This document shows, in pieces, positions 24,402 through 31,565 of a DNA stretch of 47,593 bases. A program made the translations under genes and the position numbers. The notes beneath the pieces were generated by a model. That model was not told where the DNA came from and did no database searches. It worked only from the letters and a program-made list of their open reading frames with translations. This stretch comes from an uncultured Bacteroidales bacterium (GTDB taxonomy: Bacteria; Bacteroidota; Bacteroidia; Bacteroidales; Muribaculaceae): positions 1-47,593 of the forward strand of contig CAMWHE010000013.1 in NCBI GenBank assembly GCA_947173955.1. Reading direction: 5' to 3'. Each line of letters opens with the position of its first letter. Within the stretch, counting starts at the first letter, position 1.

Positions 24402-25868
24402 TTAGAGTTTGAGACGGGCGTCGGTGCCGGTCTTTTCGATGTAGAGACCCTTGGCGGGTTTGTGTTCGAGACGGATGCCCTGCAGGTTGTAGTATTCAGC
24501 GGGGGCAGTCTCTGTGGCGATCACGTTTTCGACACCTGAGGGCTGAGGAACGGCGATGGTGGTGTGGTTGCCTTTAGAGTAGAAGTAGCCGTCAAAGTAG
24601 TCTTTGTCACCATACCAGAGACCATAGTCGGGGAATGAGATGACGCCATCCTTGAGATAGCCGTGCTCTGTGCCGGTGGCCTTGATCTCGTCAAGAGTGA
24701 AACCCTGCTCAAGAGCCTTTGCTACAGATGATGTCACGTGACCTTCGCCGAAGCCGAAGTCGGCGCCGATGGGGGTGTTTTCGATATAAACACATTCAGG
24801 GTCTTCGGCGTGGATGTAGATGTAGTGGTTGTGGTCATCGTGTGACTCTATCATGTTGTACTCATACTCGGCATAGGGGTTGACGAGGCGATAGAAACCG
24901 GGTGTGGCGACTGACTCCTGTATCTCGACTTCGAGGTCGCATTCGTCCATCTCGTAGTGGTCAGCTATTAAAGCTTCGTGATAGGTGGTCAGGCCGAGTG
25001 ATTTCCATGCAGAGTCATCATCGACTACGCCATAGATGTTGACCGCTTTGCCTTTCTGAGCGTTGCCGTCGGCATCGAGGGTGACGAACGACAGGGTGTA
25101 GACGCCGCGTGCCGGACATTTGAACTTGCACTCGCCGTCGGGGGTGACTGTGCCTTGAGTGGCTACGCGATGCATATCAAGGTCGAGCTCGCCTTCCTCA
25201 TTGAGAGGAGATCCGGGCTCAAGGAGATATTTGACAGATGCTACTGCAGAGCCGACAGTGATTGTCACGGGAACTTCGTCGCCGGGGGCACAGTAGGAGT
25301 AGTCGACGTAGATGCTGTAATCGTCGTCGACAGTAGCGTTGCCGGGAAGATAAACTTTGAAGTCGCCGTTGATATTGGTGTAGGCCCAGCCGTAATCGTC
25401 GTCATATATGTTGACGACAGCTATACATTTGGCAGGGAAGGAAATGCATCCGTCGGTGAGTGTACCATAGTCTCTGAGATTGTCAGGGTTTTCGTCCCAA
25501 CCGGTTTCCGCCACGCAATGGGAGTAGATGAGATAGCTGTCATAGAATTCGCCGTCTACCATCCAGACTTTCTCAGGATCTTCGGCGTGGATATACATAT
25601 ATGTATCGTCGGCGTAGCCCATCGCCTCTGCCATCGGAGTCTGGTCGCAATATGGCTGGAAGCGATAGTAGCCCGGGGTGGTAGTGCTTTCTTCGATTTC
25701 GACATTCCATTTGAGGCCTTCATCGATGAAAGGTGCGTAGAGATTGAAGTAGGTAGCGAGGTCTTCGCAGTAGATACCTGTACCGATTGATTTCCAGTCG
25801 CCGTCTTCAGCATGAAGGGCGGGCGCAGCTAAAAGTGATGCGAGTAGCATCGATTTTGTGATATTCAT
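24402..25868 (-). CDS. Secreted protein with two copies of an unrecognised module and a C-terminal sorting-like tail
   Basis: The 488-residue protein has a signal peptide (NITKSMLLASLLAAPALHA). It contains two related modules at about 20-175 and 285-440. They share W-K-S-[IL]-G, VEI-[EQ]-ES with TPG-[YF]-YR, YIHAEDPE and DG-[CV]-ISFP. A middle region (about 195-280) looks like a beta-sandwich (VPVTITVGSAVASVKYLLE). The C terminus AEYYNLQGIRL then KGLYIEKTG resembles the C-terminal domains of secreted Bacteroidales proteins handled by type IX secretion, which fits a DUF5103 plug homologue elsewhere in the window. The family was not recognised. It is the first gene of a unit with the lipoprotein, with a perfect -7 box upstream. 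Confidence 0.75.
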   Translation of the reverse strand: MNITKSMLLASLLAAPALHAEDGDWKSIGTGIYCEDLATYFNLYAPFIDEGLKWNVEIEESTTTPGYYRFQPYCDQTPMAEAMGYADDTYMYIHAEDPEKVWMVDGEFYDSYLIYSHCVAETGWDENPDNLRDYGTLTDGCISFPAKCIAVVNIYDDDYGWAYTNINGDFKVYLPGNATVDDDYSIYVDYSYCAPGDEVPVTITVGSAVASVKYLLEPGSPLNEEGELDLDMHRVATQGTVTPDGECKFKCPARGVYTLSFVTLDADGNAQKGKAVNIYGVVDDDSAWKSLGLTTYHEALIADHYEMDECDLEVEIQESVATPGFYRLVNPYAEYEYNMIESHDDHNHYIYIHAEDPECVYIENTPIGADFGFGEGHVTSSVAKALEQGFTLDEIKATGTEHGYLKDGVISFPDYGLWYGDKDYFDGYFYSKGNHTTIAVPQPSGVENVIATETAPAEYYNLQGIRLEHKPAKGLYIEKTGTDARLKL

Positions 25869-25902
25869 ACCTTGAAATTGTAATTTGATTGGATATTATA
25901 TG

Positions 25903-25910
25903 CAAATGTA
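25903..25910 (-). promoter_or_regulatory. -7 box TACATTTG of the secreted protein operon
   Basis: On the minus strand TACATTTG matches TAnnTTTG and lies 34 bp before the start at 25868. Confidence 0.55.
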
Positions 25911-25983
25911 AGCAAAATTATTGAAATAACAGCAGATTTATTGGAATATGTTGTCTGACGAGGAATTTTGTCTGAAATTTTGC

Positions 25984-26024
25984 AAAAAGAGACCCGTAGG
26001 ATAGCGAGGGCTATGATACGGGTC
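25984..26024 (-). terminator. Intrinsic terminator ending a candidate small RNA
   Basis: GACCCGTA (25991-25998) pairs with TACGGGTC (26017-26024). Inside it ATAGC pairs with GCTAT around a GAGG loop. On the minus strand TCTC and five T follow. No gene ends just upstream, which makes it a terminator without an obvious gene. Confidence 0.7.
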
Positions 26025-26073
26025 GGTCGAAGGTAAGATGTAAGATGGGGTTGGGTTTTTACTTTTACCGTCT
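25984..26073 (-). ncRNA. Candidate ~90-nt small RNA
   Basis: A perfect -7 box, TAAATTTG on the minus strand, is at 26080-26087, and an intrinsic terminator lies about 60-100 bp downstream. Between them is a C- and A-rich unpaired stretch with no open reading frame of note. The arrangement fits a short independent transcript. It could also be an attenuated leader for the secreted-protein operon, but that operon has its own box at 25903-25910. No known family was recognised. Confidence 0.4.
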
Positions 26074-26267
26074 GGATTGCAAATTTATGTATTAAATTGT
26101 AATATGCAATAATTTTATCAAAATATTTTTCAAAATAATGATAATTTGTTGTCGTATGGTTTGTTTTTATTGATAATTATGAGTTTTGATGCAAAATGAC
26201 GATGCGGGTTTAATCGACGAGCTTAGCTACCCTGCGAGAGGATTGCCTGTCGATGCCGATTTATTTT

Positions 26268-26664
26268 ATTAATGTGAGTTCGATACAGGGGAGCATCTGA
26301 AGAGTACAATACTTATTGAACGGTTATAACATCATGTCTCCGACGCTCAATACGGACTGTATTACCCTTATCCTCAGGCGCAAGCACGCCTGAGGTTTAC
26401 AACAATAGCGCGCCTTTCGGGTGCTTAAACTACCTTAATTTCACAACCTCCTTTGGGCGTCGAAATAAGGGAGCGTTCATCACTAATTGGCTTTAATCGG
26501 CGTTCTCCAAACGCCTGACCGGGAATGTATCATGATCCGTGCACGCCGGCTTTCAGCCTCGGCGTACACGGTTACTGTCAAATCGATGTCCTGTCGGACA
26601 TCAGCTTTATTATCCGGAATTTACTATACCAGGCGCGCCCCTGTTTTTCTCGAAGCACTTTAAT
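26268..26664. ncRNA. ~400-nt multi-hairpin element with a closing helix, candidate structured RNA or mobile element
   Basis: The ends pair with each other: ATTAA (26268-26272), GTG, TTCGA (26279-26283) and CAGGGG (26286-26291) match CCCCTG (26638-26643), TCGAA (26650-26654), CAC and TTAAT (26660-26664). Inside are CCTCAGGCG/CGCCTGAGG (26372-26395), CCTTAATTTC/GAAATAAGG (26433-26470), GGCGTT/AACGCC (26499-26515), a 12-bp stem with one mismatch (26537-26571) and GATGTCC/GGACATC (26585-26602). No tmRNA, RNase P, 6S, SRP or group II intron landmarks were recognised. The strand is undetermined. Confidence 0.55.
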
Positions 26665-26677
26665 TTAGATATAAGCC

Positions 26678-26711
26678 AAAGAAGCTGCGTCAATCTTGAC
26701 GCAGCTTCTTT
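26678..26711. terminator. Perfect 15-bp hairpin after the mmd operon
   Basis: AAAGAAGCTGCGTCA (26678-26692) and TGACGCAGCTTCTTT (26697-26711) are exactly complementary around an ATCT loop. It lies 27 bp past the mmdB stop and also 13 bp past the multi-hairpin element on the other strand, so it may terminate either. The T-runs are short (three). Confidence 0.65.
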
Positions 26712-26738
26712 CGGAAATTATCTGTAGTATAACCTTTA

Positions 26739-27902
26739 TCAGGCGAGGAAGCCGAGGAGTACACCTGCAGCAACGGCAGAACCGATCACGCCTGCAACGT
26801 TGGGACCCATGGCGTGCATGAGCAGGTAGTTGCTGGGATCGTATTCCAGACCGAGATTGTTGGAGATACGTGCCGACATCGGAACGGCTGATACACCGGC
26901 ATTGCCGATGAGAGGATTGATCTTCTTGTCCTTCGGGAGGAAGAGGTTGAAGAGCTTGACAAACAGCACGCCGGATGAGGAGGCGATGATGAATGCCATG
27001 AAGCCGAGGAAGAAGATGAAGATGGTCTCCTTGGTGAGGAATGTGGTGGCCTGGGTTGACGCGCCGACAGTCATGCCGAGGAGGATTGTCACGATATCGG
27101 TCAGGGCGTTGCTTGCTGTCTTGGCAAGACGGGTAGTCACGCCGCTCTCACGGAGCAGGTTGCCGAAGAAGAGCATGCCGAGCAGCGGCAGGCCTGAGGG
27201 GACAACGAAGCAGGTCAGAAGCATACCGACGATCGGGAAGATGATCTTCTCGTTCTGCGATACGGCGCGCGCGGGCTTCATGCGGATGAGACGCTCCTTC
27301 TTGGTCGTGAAGAGACGCATGATCGGCGGCTGAATCACAGGGACGAGAGCCATGTAGGAATATGCCGACACGGCGATCGCGCCCATCAGGTTGGGAGCAA
27401 GCTTGGATGAGATGAAGATGGCGGTAGGACCGTCGGCACCGCCGATGATGGCGATGGCACCGGCCTGGTCAGGCGCGAATCCGATAGCGAGGGCAACCAT
27501 GTATGCGCCGAAGATACCGAACTGGGCGGCAGCGCCGATGAGCATCAGCTTGGGATTGGCGATGAGGGCCGAGAAGTCGGTCATGGCGCCGATACCGAGG
27601 AATATGAGCGGCGGATACCAGCCGGCTGAAACGCCGTTGTAGAGGATATTGAGGACAGAGCCTTCTTCGTAGATGCCGATTTCAAGGCCGGCCGTGGTAT
27701 TGAAGGGGATGTTGCCGATCAGGATACCGAAGCCGATGGGTACGAGAAGCATGGGCTCGAAATTCTTCTTGATGGCAAGCCAGATGAAGAAGAGGCCCAC
27801 GGCGAGCATGACAAAGTGCTGCCATGTCGCATTTGCAAAACCTGTGAAGTTCCAGAACTCCTGCAGGTTGTCAGCAAAGAATGAACCGAGTGACTGTTCC
27901 AT
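26739..27902 (-). CDS. mmdB: Sodium-translocating methylmalonyl-CoA decarboxylase, beta subunit
   Basis: This is the membrane subunit of the biotin-dependent decarboxylase, releasing CO2 from carboxybiotin and pumping Na+. The 387-residue chain has about nine to eleven hydrophobic segments. Residues known from OadB as sodium ligands are visible in context: the Asp in IGGADGPTAIF and the Asn-Gly-Ser set in GPNVAGVIGSAVAAG near the C terminus. NAGVSAVPMSARI is also conserved. It is the last gene of the operon, 15 bp after mmdC, and precedes a 15-bp hairpin. Oxaloacetate decarboxylase is the alternative, but the alpha subunit and epimerase in the operon point to methylmalonyl-CoA. Confidence 0.93.
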   Translation of the reverse strand: MEQSLGSFFADNLQEFWNFTGFANATWQHFVMLAVGLFFIWLAIKKNFEPMLLVPIGFGILIGNIPFNTTAGLEIGIYEEGSVLNILYNGVSAGWYPPLIFLGIGAMTDFSALIANPKLMLIGAAAQFGIFGAYMVALAIGFAPDQAGAIAIIGGADGPTAIFISSKLAPNLMGAIAVSAYSYMALVPVIQPPIMRLFTTKKERLIRMKPARAVSQNEKIIFPIVGMLLTCFVVPSGLPLLGMLFFGNLLRESGVTTRLAKTASNALTDIVTILLGMTVGASTQATTFLTKETIFIFFLGFMAFIIASSSGVLFVKLFNLFLPKDKKINPLIGNAGVSAVPMSARISNNLGLEYDPSNYLLMHAMGPNVAGVIGSAVAAGVLLGFLA

Positions 27903-27917
27903 TTTGTGTCAGTTGGA

Positions 27918-28355
27918 TTAAGCGATGGTAAGCAGTACGGTTCCTTCGAGTACGGAGTCGCCGTTTTTGACGTCGATAGATGCGATTCGGCCGTCGCGAC
28001 CTGCGTGGATGGCGTTCTCCATTTTCATGGCCTCGAGTACGAGGACGGTGTCGGAAGCCTTGACAGTGTCGCCTACGGCAACGGGAATATTGAGCACGAC
28101 GCCGGGGAGGGGAGCCTTGACGGGAGTGCCGGCACCGGCTGCGGCAGCGGGACGGGCTACGACTTTCTCACCGGTGGCAGTGCGGGGAGCTGCTGCGGGG
28201 CGGGGAGCGCTGACGGTCTTGACGGCGGTAGCCTTGTTTTCGAGTTCTACTTTGTAGGGCACGCCGTTGACTTCTACCTGTGCGAGGCCGTCTTCGATGT
28301 CGCCGACAGCTACGGTATAGTTGTTGCCGTTGATTTTATATTTATATTCTTTCAT
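27918..28355 (-). CDS. mmdC: Biotin carrier subunit of the decarboxylase
   Basis: This 145-residue protein carries biotin between the carboxyltransferase and the membrane pump. It has an N-terminal segment (1-43), an Ala/Pro-rich flexible linker (about 44-78) and a biotinyl domain with the canonical VLEAMKMENAIHA, where Lys111 is the biotinylation site. The upstream biotin operon of this window would supply the cofactor. It lies between the OadG-like gene (48 bp) and mmdB (15 bp). Confidence 0.95.
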   Translation of the reverse strand: MKEYKYKINGNNYTVAVGDIEDGLAQVEVNGVPYKVELENKATAVKTVSAPRPAAAPRTATGEKVVARPAAAAGAGTPVKAPLPGVVLNIPVAVGDTVKASDTVLVLEAMKMENAIHAGRDGRIASIDVKNGDSVLEGTVLLTIA

Positions 28356-28403
28356 GAGTGATTGTTTTTAGAAGAAAGTGTGATAAAATAACTATGGATA
28401 AGA

Positions 28404-29357
28404 TTATTTGCCGGGAAGATGGCGCATGCTGTAGATCTTGGAGCTCCAGGGAGAGTAGGCACGTTTTACCTTGTTGATGGTAAGGATCGTGCTTTCGTTG
28501 TCGTGAGTGTTGAGATGCTCATGGAGAGCCATGACGATAGCAGCGATAGCTTCGCCGGAGTCGCTTTCGGGATGCTCGTCGCGGGGTGTCTCCTTGACAT
28601 TCAGACCGTGAGATTTCATCTTTTTGGTCTTGGATGAGCGTGCACCGACTTTGCTGATGATCATGAAGGCGATGCAGAGGACTGCGAGAGCGGAGAAAAC
28701 GATAGCCATAGCCATAACGGCCATTGCGAATCCGTTGGGGTCGAGACGGCTGAATTTATCGACTTTGTCGTTGCGGTCAAGGATGACGTTGTTGCTCGAC
28801 GGGGTGATGTATTTGCCTTCGTCGATGTCGTTGCGCACTTCCCATGTGGCGTTGACATCGACATTGCCGTCGGCATCGAAGACGGTGATACCGTCTTTTG
28901 CGCGGGCATAGGTCGTGTTAGGCTCGAGGACGGGCACGGTGACATGGTCGATGACGGTCTTCTTGTCGGAGTCGATGAGGTAGATTTCATTGACAGCGGC
29001 AGGATCGAGCTTGAAGCTTGTGTGGAATGTGCCGCGAGAGGGCATTCCGTCGGCCCAGAAGACGATGTGCTGGCGCTTGGGGATGCGTGTGTTGACATCG
29101 TGGAGAGGCACAGCGTACCAGAGTTCCGGCGATATGGTCGTGTCGGTGGTAAGATAGACCGAGGATATCTCCAGGGGAGCGAATTTAGAGTTGTAGAGCT
29201 CAATCCAGGCCGGGCGCTGTCCGAAGTCGTCGACGAAGTTTGACTCGTTGAGGGTCATGACTTCGTTGATGTGGAGCGCGCCTTTGCGAGCCTGCCCCGA
29301 CATTGTCAGGGAGGCTGTCGCAATCGCTATGAGTGATAGAATTCTGAATTTTTTCAT
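28404..29357 (-). CDS. OadG-like gamma subunit with N-terminal lamin-tail-like domain
   Basis: OadG-type subunits are normally small single-helix proteins that anchor and assemble the pump. This one has 317 residues. It starts with a signal peptide (about 1-23, ending MSGQA). A periplasmic domain with the lamin-tail pattern HINEVMTLNESNFVDDFG then WIELYNSKFAPLEISSVYL follows (about 27-160). One membrane helix lies at about 209-232 (AMAVMAMAIVFSALAVLCIA). A charged cytosolic C terminus ends near ALHEHLNTH. The position between mmdA and mmdC identifies it as the gamma or delta subunit. The extracytoplasmic domain is an elaboration that may be common in Bacteroidales. Its role is unknown. Confidence 0.85.
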   Translation of the reverse strand: MKKFRILSLIAIATASLTMSGQARKGALHINEVMTLNESNFVDDFGQRPAWIELYNSKFAPLEISSVYLTTDTTISPELWYAVPLHDVNTRIPKRQHIVFWADGMPSRGTFHTSFKLDPAAVNEIYLIDSDKKTVIDHVTVPVLEPNTTYARAKDGITVFDADGNVDVNATWEVRNDIDEGKYITPSSNNVILDRNDKVDKFSRLDPNGFAMAVMAMAIVFSALAVLCIAFMIISKVGARSSKTKKMKSHGLNVKETPRDEHPESDSGEAIAAIVMALHEHLNTHDNESTILTINKVKRAYSPWSSKIYSMRHLPGK

Positions 29358-29384
29358 GTCGTAAAAGTTGAGCGAGGCAATGGA

Positions 29385-30938
29385 TTAGAGTGGAATGTTG
29401 CCGTGCTTTTTGGCGGGGTTGGCCACTTTCTTGGTAGCGAGCTGCTGAAGAGCCTTGATGATGCGGAAGCGGGTGTTGCGGGGCTCGATGACATCGTCGA
29501 TATAGCCGTACTTGGCAGCATTGTAGGGGTTGCAGAAGAGCTTGTTGTACTCTGCTTCCTTCTCGGCGAGGACGGCCTTGGGATCAGCAGCCTCTTTGGC
29601 TTCCTTGGCATAGAGCACCTCGACAGCGCCTGCACCGCCCATTACTGCGATTTCTGCGGAGGGCCATGCGTAGTTCATGTCGCCGCGGAGCTGCTTGCAG
29701 CTCATCACGATGTGAGAGCCACCGTAGCTCTTGCGGAGTGTTACGGTAACTTTAGGCACGGTAGCTTCGCCGTAAGCATAGAGGAGTTTTGCGCCGTGAA
29801 GGATCACGCCGTTGTATTCCTGACCTGTGCCGGGGAGGAATCCGGGGACGTCAACGAGGGTCACCAGAGGAATGTTGAATGCATCGCAGAAGCGTACGAA
29901 ACGGGCAGCCTTGCGCGAAGCGTTGGAGTCGAGCACGCCGGCGAGATATTTGGGCTGGTTGGCCACGATGCCGACTGACTGGCCGTTGAAACGGGCGAAG
30001 CCGATGATGATATTCTTGGCGTAGTCGTGCTGGATTTCAAGGAACTCGCTGTTGTCCACGATAGCACCGATAACCTGATACATATCGTAGGGACGGTTAG
30101 CCGAGTCGGGGATGATCTCGTTGAGGGAGTCTTCGAGGCGGTCGATGGGGTCGGTGCACTCCGTGAGGGGAGCTTCTTCAAGGTTGTTCTGAGGAATGTA
30201 GCTGAAGAGCTTGCGGATGATGCGGATCGCGTCTTCGCCGTCTTCGGCAGCGAAGTGGGTCACACCGCTCTTTGAGGCGTGTACCTCGGCTCCGCCGAGC
30301 TGCTCCTGGGTAACGTCTTCGCCGGTAACGGTCTTGACTACCTTCGGACCTGTGAGGAACATATAGGAGATGCCTTTGGCCATGACTGTGAAGTCGGTGA
30401 GGGCGGGGGAATAGACCGCACCGCCGGCGCAGGGGCCGAGGATACCGGAGATCTGGGGGATCACGCCTGAGGCGAGGATGTTGCGCTGGAAAATCTCAGC
30501 GTAGCCGGCCAAAGCGTTGATACCTTCCTGGATACGTGCGCCGCCTGAGTCGTTAAGACCGATGACGGGAGCACCCATACGCATAGCCATGTCCATGACT
30601 TTGCAGATCTTGAGAGCCATTGTCTCTGAGAGAGAGCCGCCGAATACGGTGAAGTCCTGAGCGAACACATAGACGAGACGGCCTTCGATTGTGCCGTAGC
30701 CGGTCACTACGCCGTCGCCGGGGTAGGATTTCTTCTCCATACCGAAGTTGTGGCTGCGGTGACGCACAAACATATCGAGTTCCTCGAAAGAGCCTTCGTC
30801 GAGGAGCTGTGCGATACGCTCGCGGGCGGTGTATTTGCCGCGTTCGTGCTGTTTGTCAATGGCTTTCTGACCGCCGCCGAGGCGAGCTTCATTGCGCAGG
30901 TCGATGAGCTCCTGTATCTTTTTAAGCTGATTGCTCAT
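29385..30938 (-). CDS. mmdA: Methylmalonyl-CoA decarboxylase alpha (carboxyltransferase) subunit
   Basis: This 517-residue cytosolic carboxyltransferase moves the carboxyl from methylmalonyl-CoA to biotin, giving propionyl-CoA. It has the two crotonase-like halves of the family. The N-half shows [42 protein letters not shown] and [16 protein letters not shown]. The C-half shows [40 protein letters not shown] and [12 protein letters not shown]. Such chains also serve as propionyl-CoA carboxylase beta subunits, but no biotin carboxylase gene is nearby, while the pump subunits are. That supports the decarboxylase. It lies 36 bp downstream of the epimerase gene. Confidence 0.95.
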   Translation of the reverse strand: MSNQLKKIQELIDLRNEARLGGGQKAIDKQHERGKYTARERIAQLLDEGSFEELDMFVRHRSHNFGMEKKSYPGDGVVTGYGTIEGRLVYVFAQDFTVFGGSLSETMALKICKVMDMAMRMGAPVIGLNDSGGARIQEGINALAGYAEIFQRNILASGVIPQISGILGPCAGGAVYSPALTDFTVMAKGISYMFLTGPKVVKTVTGEDVTQEQLGGAEVHASKSGVTHFAAEDGEDAIRIIRKLFSYIPQNNLEEAPLTECTDPIDRLEDSLNEIIPDSANRPYDMYQVIGAIVDNSEFLEIQHDYAKNIIIGFARFNGQSVGIVANQPKYLAGVLDSNASRKAARFVRFCDAFNIPLVTLVDVPGFLPGTGQEYNGVILHGAKLLYAYGEATVPKVTVTLRKSYGGSHIVMSCKQLRGDMNYAWPSAEIAVMGGAGAVEVLYAKEAKEAADPKAVLAEKEAEYNKLFCNPYNAAKYGYIDDVIEPRNTRFRIIKALQQLATKKVANPAKKHGNIPL

Positions 30939-30974
30939 GATATAAGTCTTGTTGGGATTTATGATTTAAGATGA

Positions 30975-31397
30975 TTACTTTTTAGCGGGGTCTTCGCAGA
31001 GCTCTACGAGGGTGCCTACAGTCGATTTGGGGTGGAGGAAGGCGATGTTGAGGCCTTCGGCGCCTTTGCGGGGAGCCTTGTCGATGAGGCGTCCGCCTTT
31101 TTCCTCTACTTCAGCGAGAGCGTTGGCTACGCCGTCCTCGATAGCGAATGCGATGTGCTGGATGCCACCGCGGCCGCCGTTGTTGGCGATGAATTTGGCG
31201 ATAGCACTGTCCTCGGCGGTGGGCTCGAGAAGCTCTATTTTTGTCTGGCCGACTTTGAAGAAGGCTGTGCGTACTTTCTGGTCAGCAACTTCTTCGATTG
31301 CAAAGCACTTGAGGCCGAGAATGTTTTCATAGAAAGGGATTGCTTCGTCGAGTGAGGGGACTGCAATACCAACGTGTTCGATATGCGAAATATCCAT
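30975..31397 (-). CDS. mce: Methylmalonyl-CoA epimerase
   Basis: The epimerase interconverts the (R) and (S) forms of methylmalonyl-CoA so that mutase product can reach the decarboxylase. The 140-residue vicinal oxygen chelate protein has paired beta-alpha-beta modules. The metal ligands are visible in HIEHVGIAV, GRGGIQHIAFAI and the final VGTLVELCE. It is the first gene of the five-gene propionate operon. A perfect -7 box lies 107 bp upstream. Confidence 0.95.
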   Translation of the reverse strand: MDISHIEHVGIAVPSLDEAIPFYENILGLKCFAIEEVADQKVRTAFFKVGQTKIELLEPTAEDSAIAKFIANNGGRGGIQHIAFAIEDGVANALAEVEEKGGRLIDKAPRKGAEGLNIAFLHPKSTVGTLVELCEDPAKK

Positions 31398-31503
31398 AAT
31401 GATTAGTGTATAAAAAGGGTTAATTAATTTATTCTCAATTGTCTGTTGTAAACAGGCACAGCCGCTCGACGCAATGTCGGGACATACCGCACCTATTGCG
31501 TTG

Positions 31504-31511
31504 CAAATTTA
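31504..31511 (-). promoter_or_regulatory. -7 box TAAATTTG of the mce-mmd operon
   Basis: TAAATTTG on the minus strand matches TAnnTTTG and leaves a leader of about 100 nt before mce. No -33 TTTG at the expected distance was found. Confidence 0.5.
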
Positions 31512-31565
31512 ACAAAATTTTTCTTACTACGGTAATCTGACGCAAATAATTCGCTCGGATTTGGC

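Larger units (their letters stand above)
25869..26738. other. 870-bp non-coding region
   Basis: This gap between the secreted-protein operon and the mmd operon has no supported gene. Its parts are the promoter at 25903-25910, the small-RNA candidate (25984-26087), an AT-rich stretch (26088-26200), the multi-hairpin element (26268-26664) and a strong hairpin (26678-26711). A short frame at 26539-26727 lies inside the hairpins and is not protein-like. Confidence 0.6.

Noticed and set aside
26268..26664. Identification as tmRNA, RNase P, 6S, SRP RNA or a group II intron
   Set aside because: None of the conserved core sequences of these RNAs could be found on either strand.
26539..26727. 62-residue frame in the non-coding gap
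   Set aside because: It covers several perfect hairpins and has no protein-like pattern.
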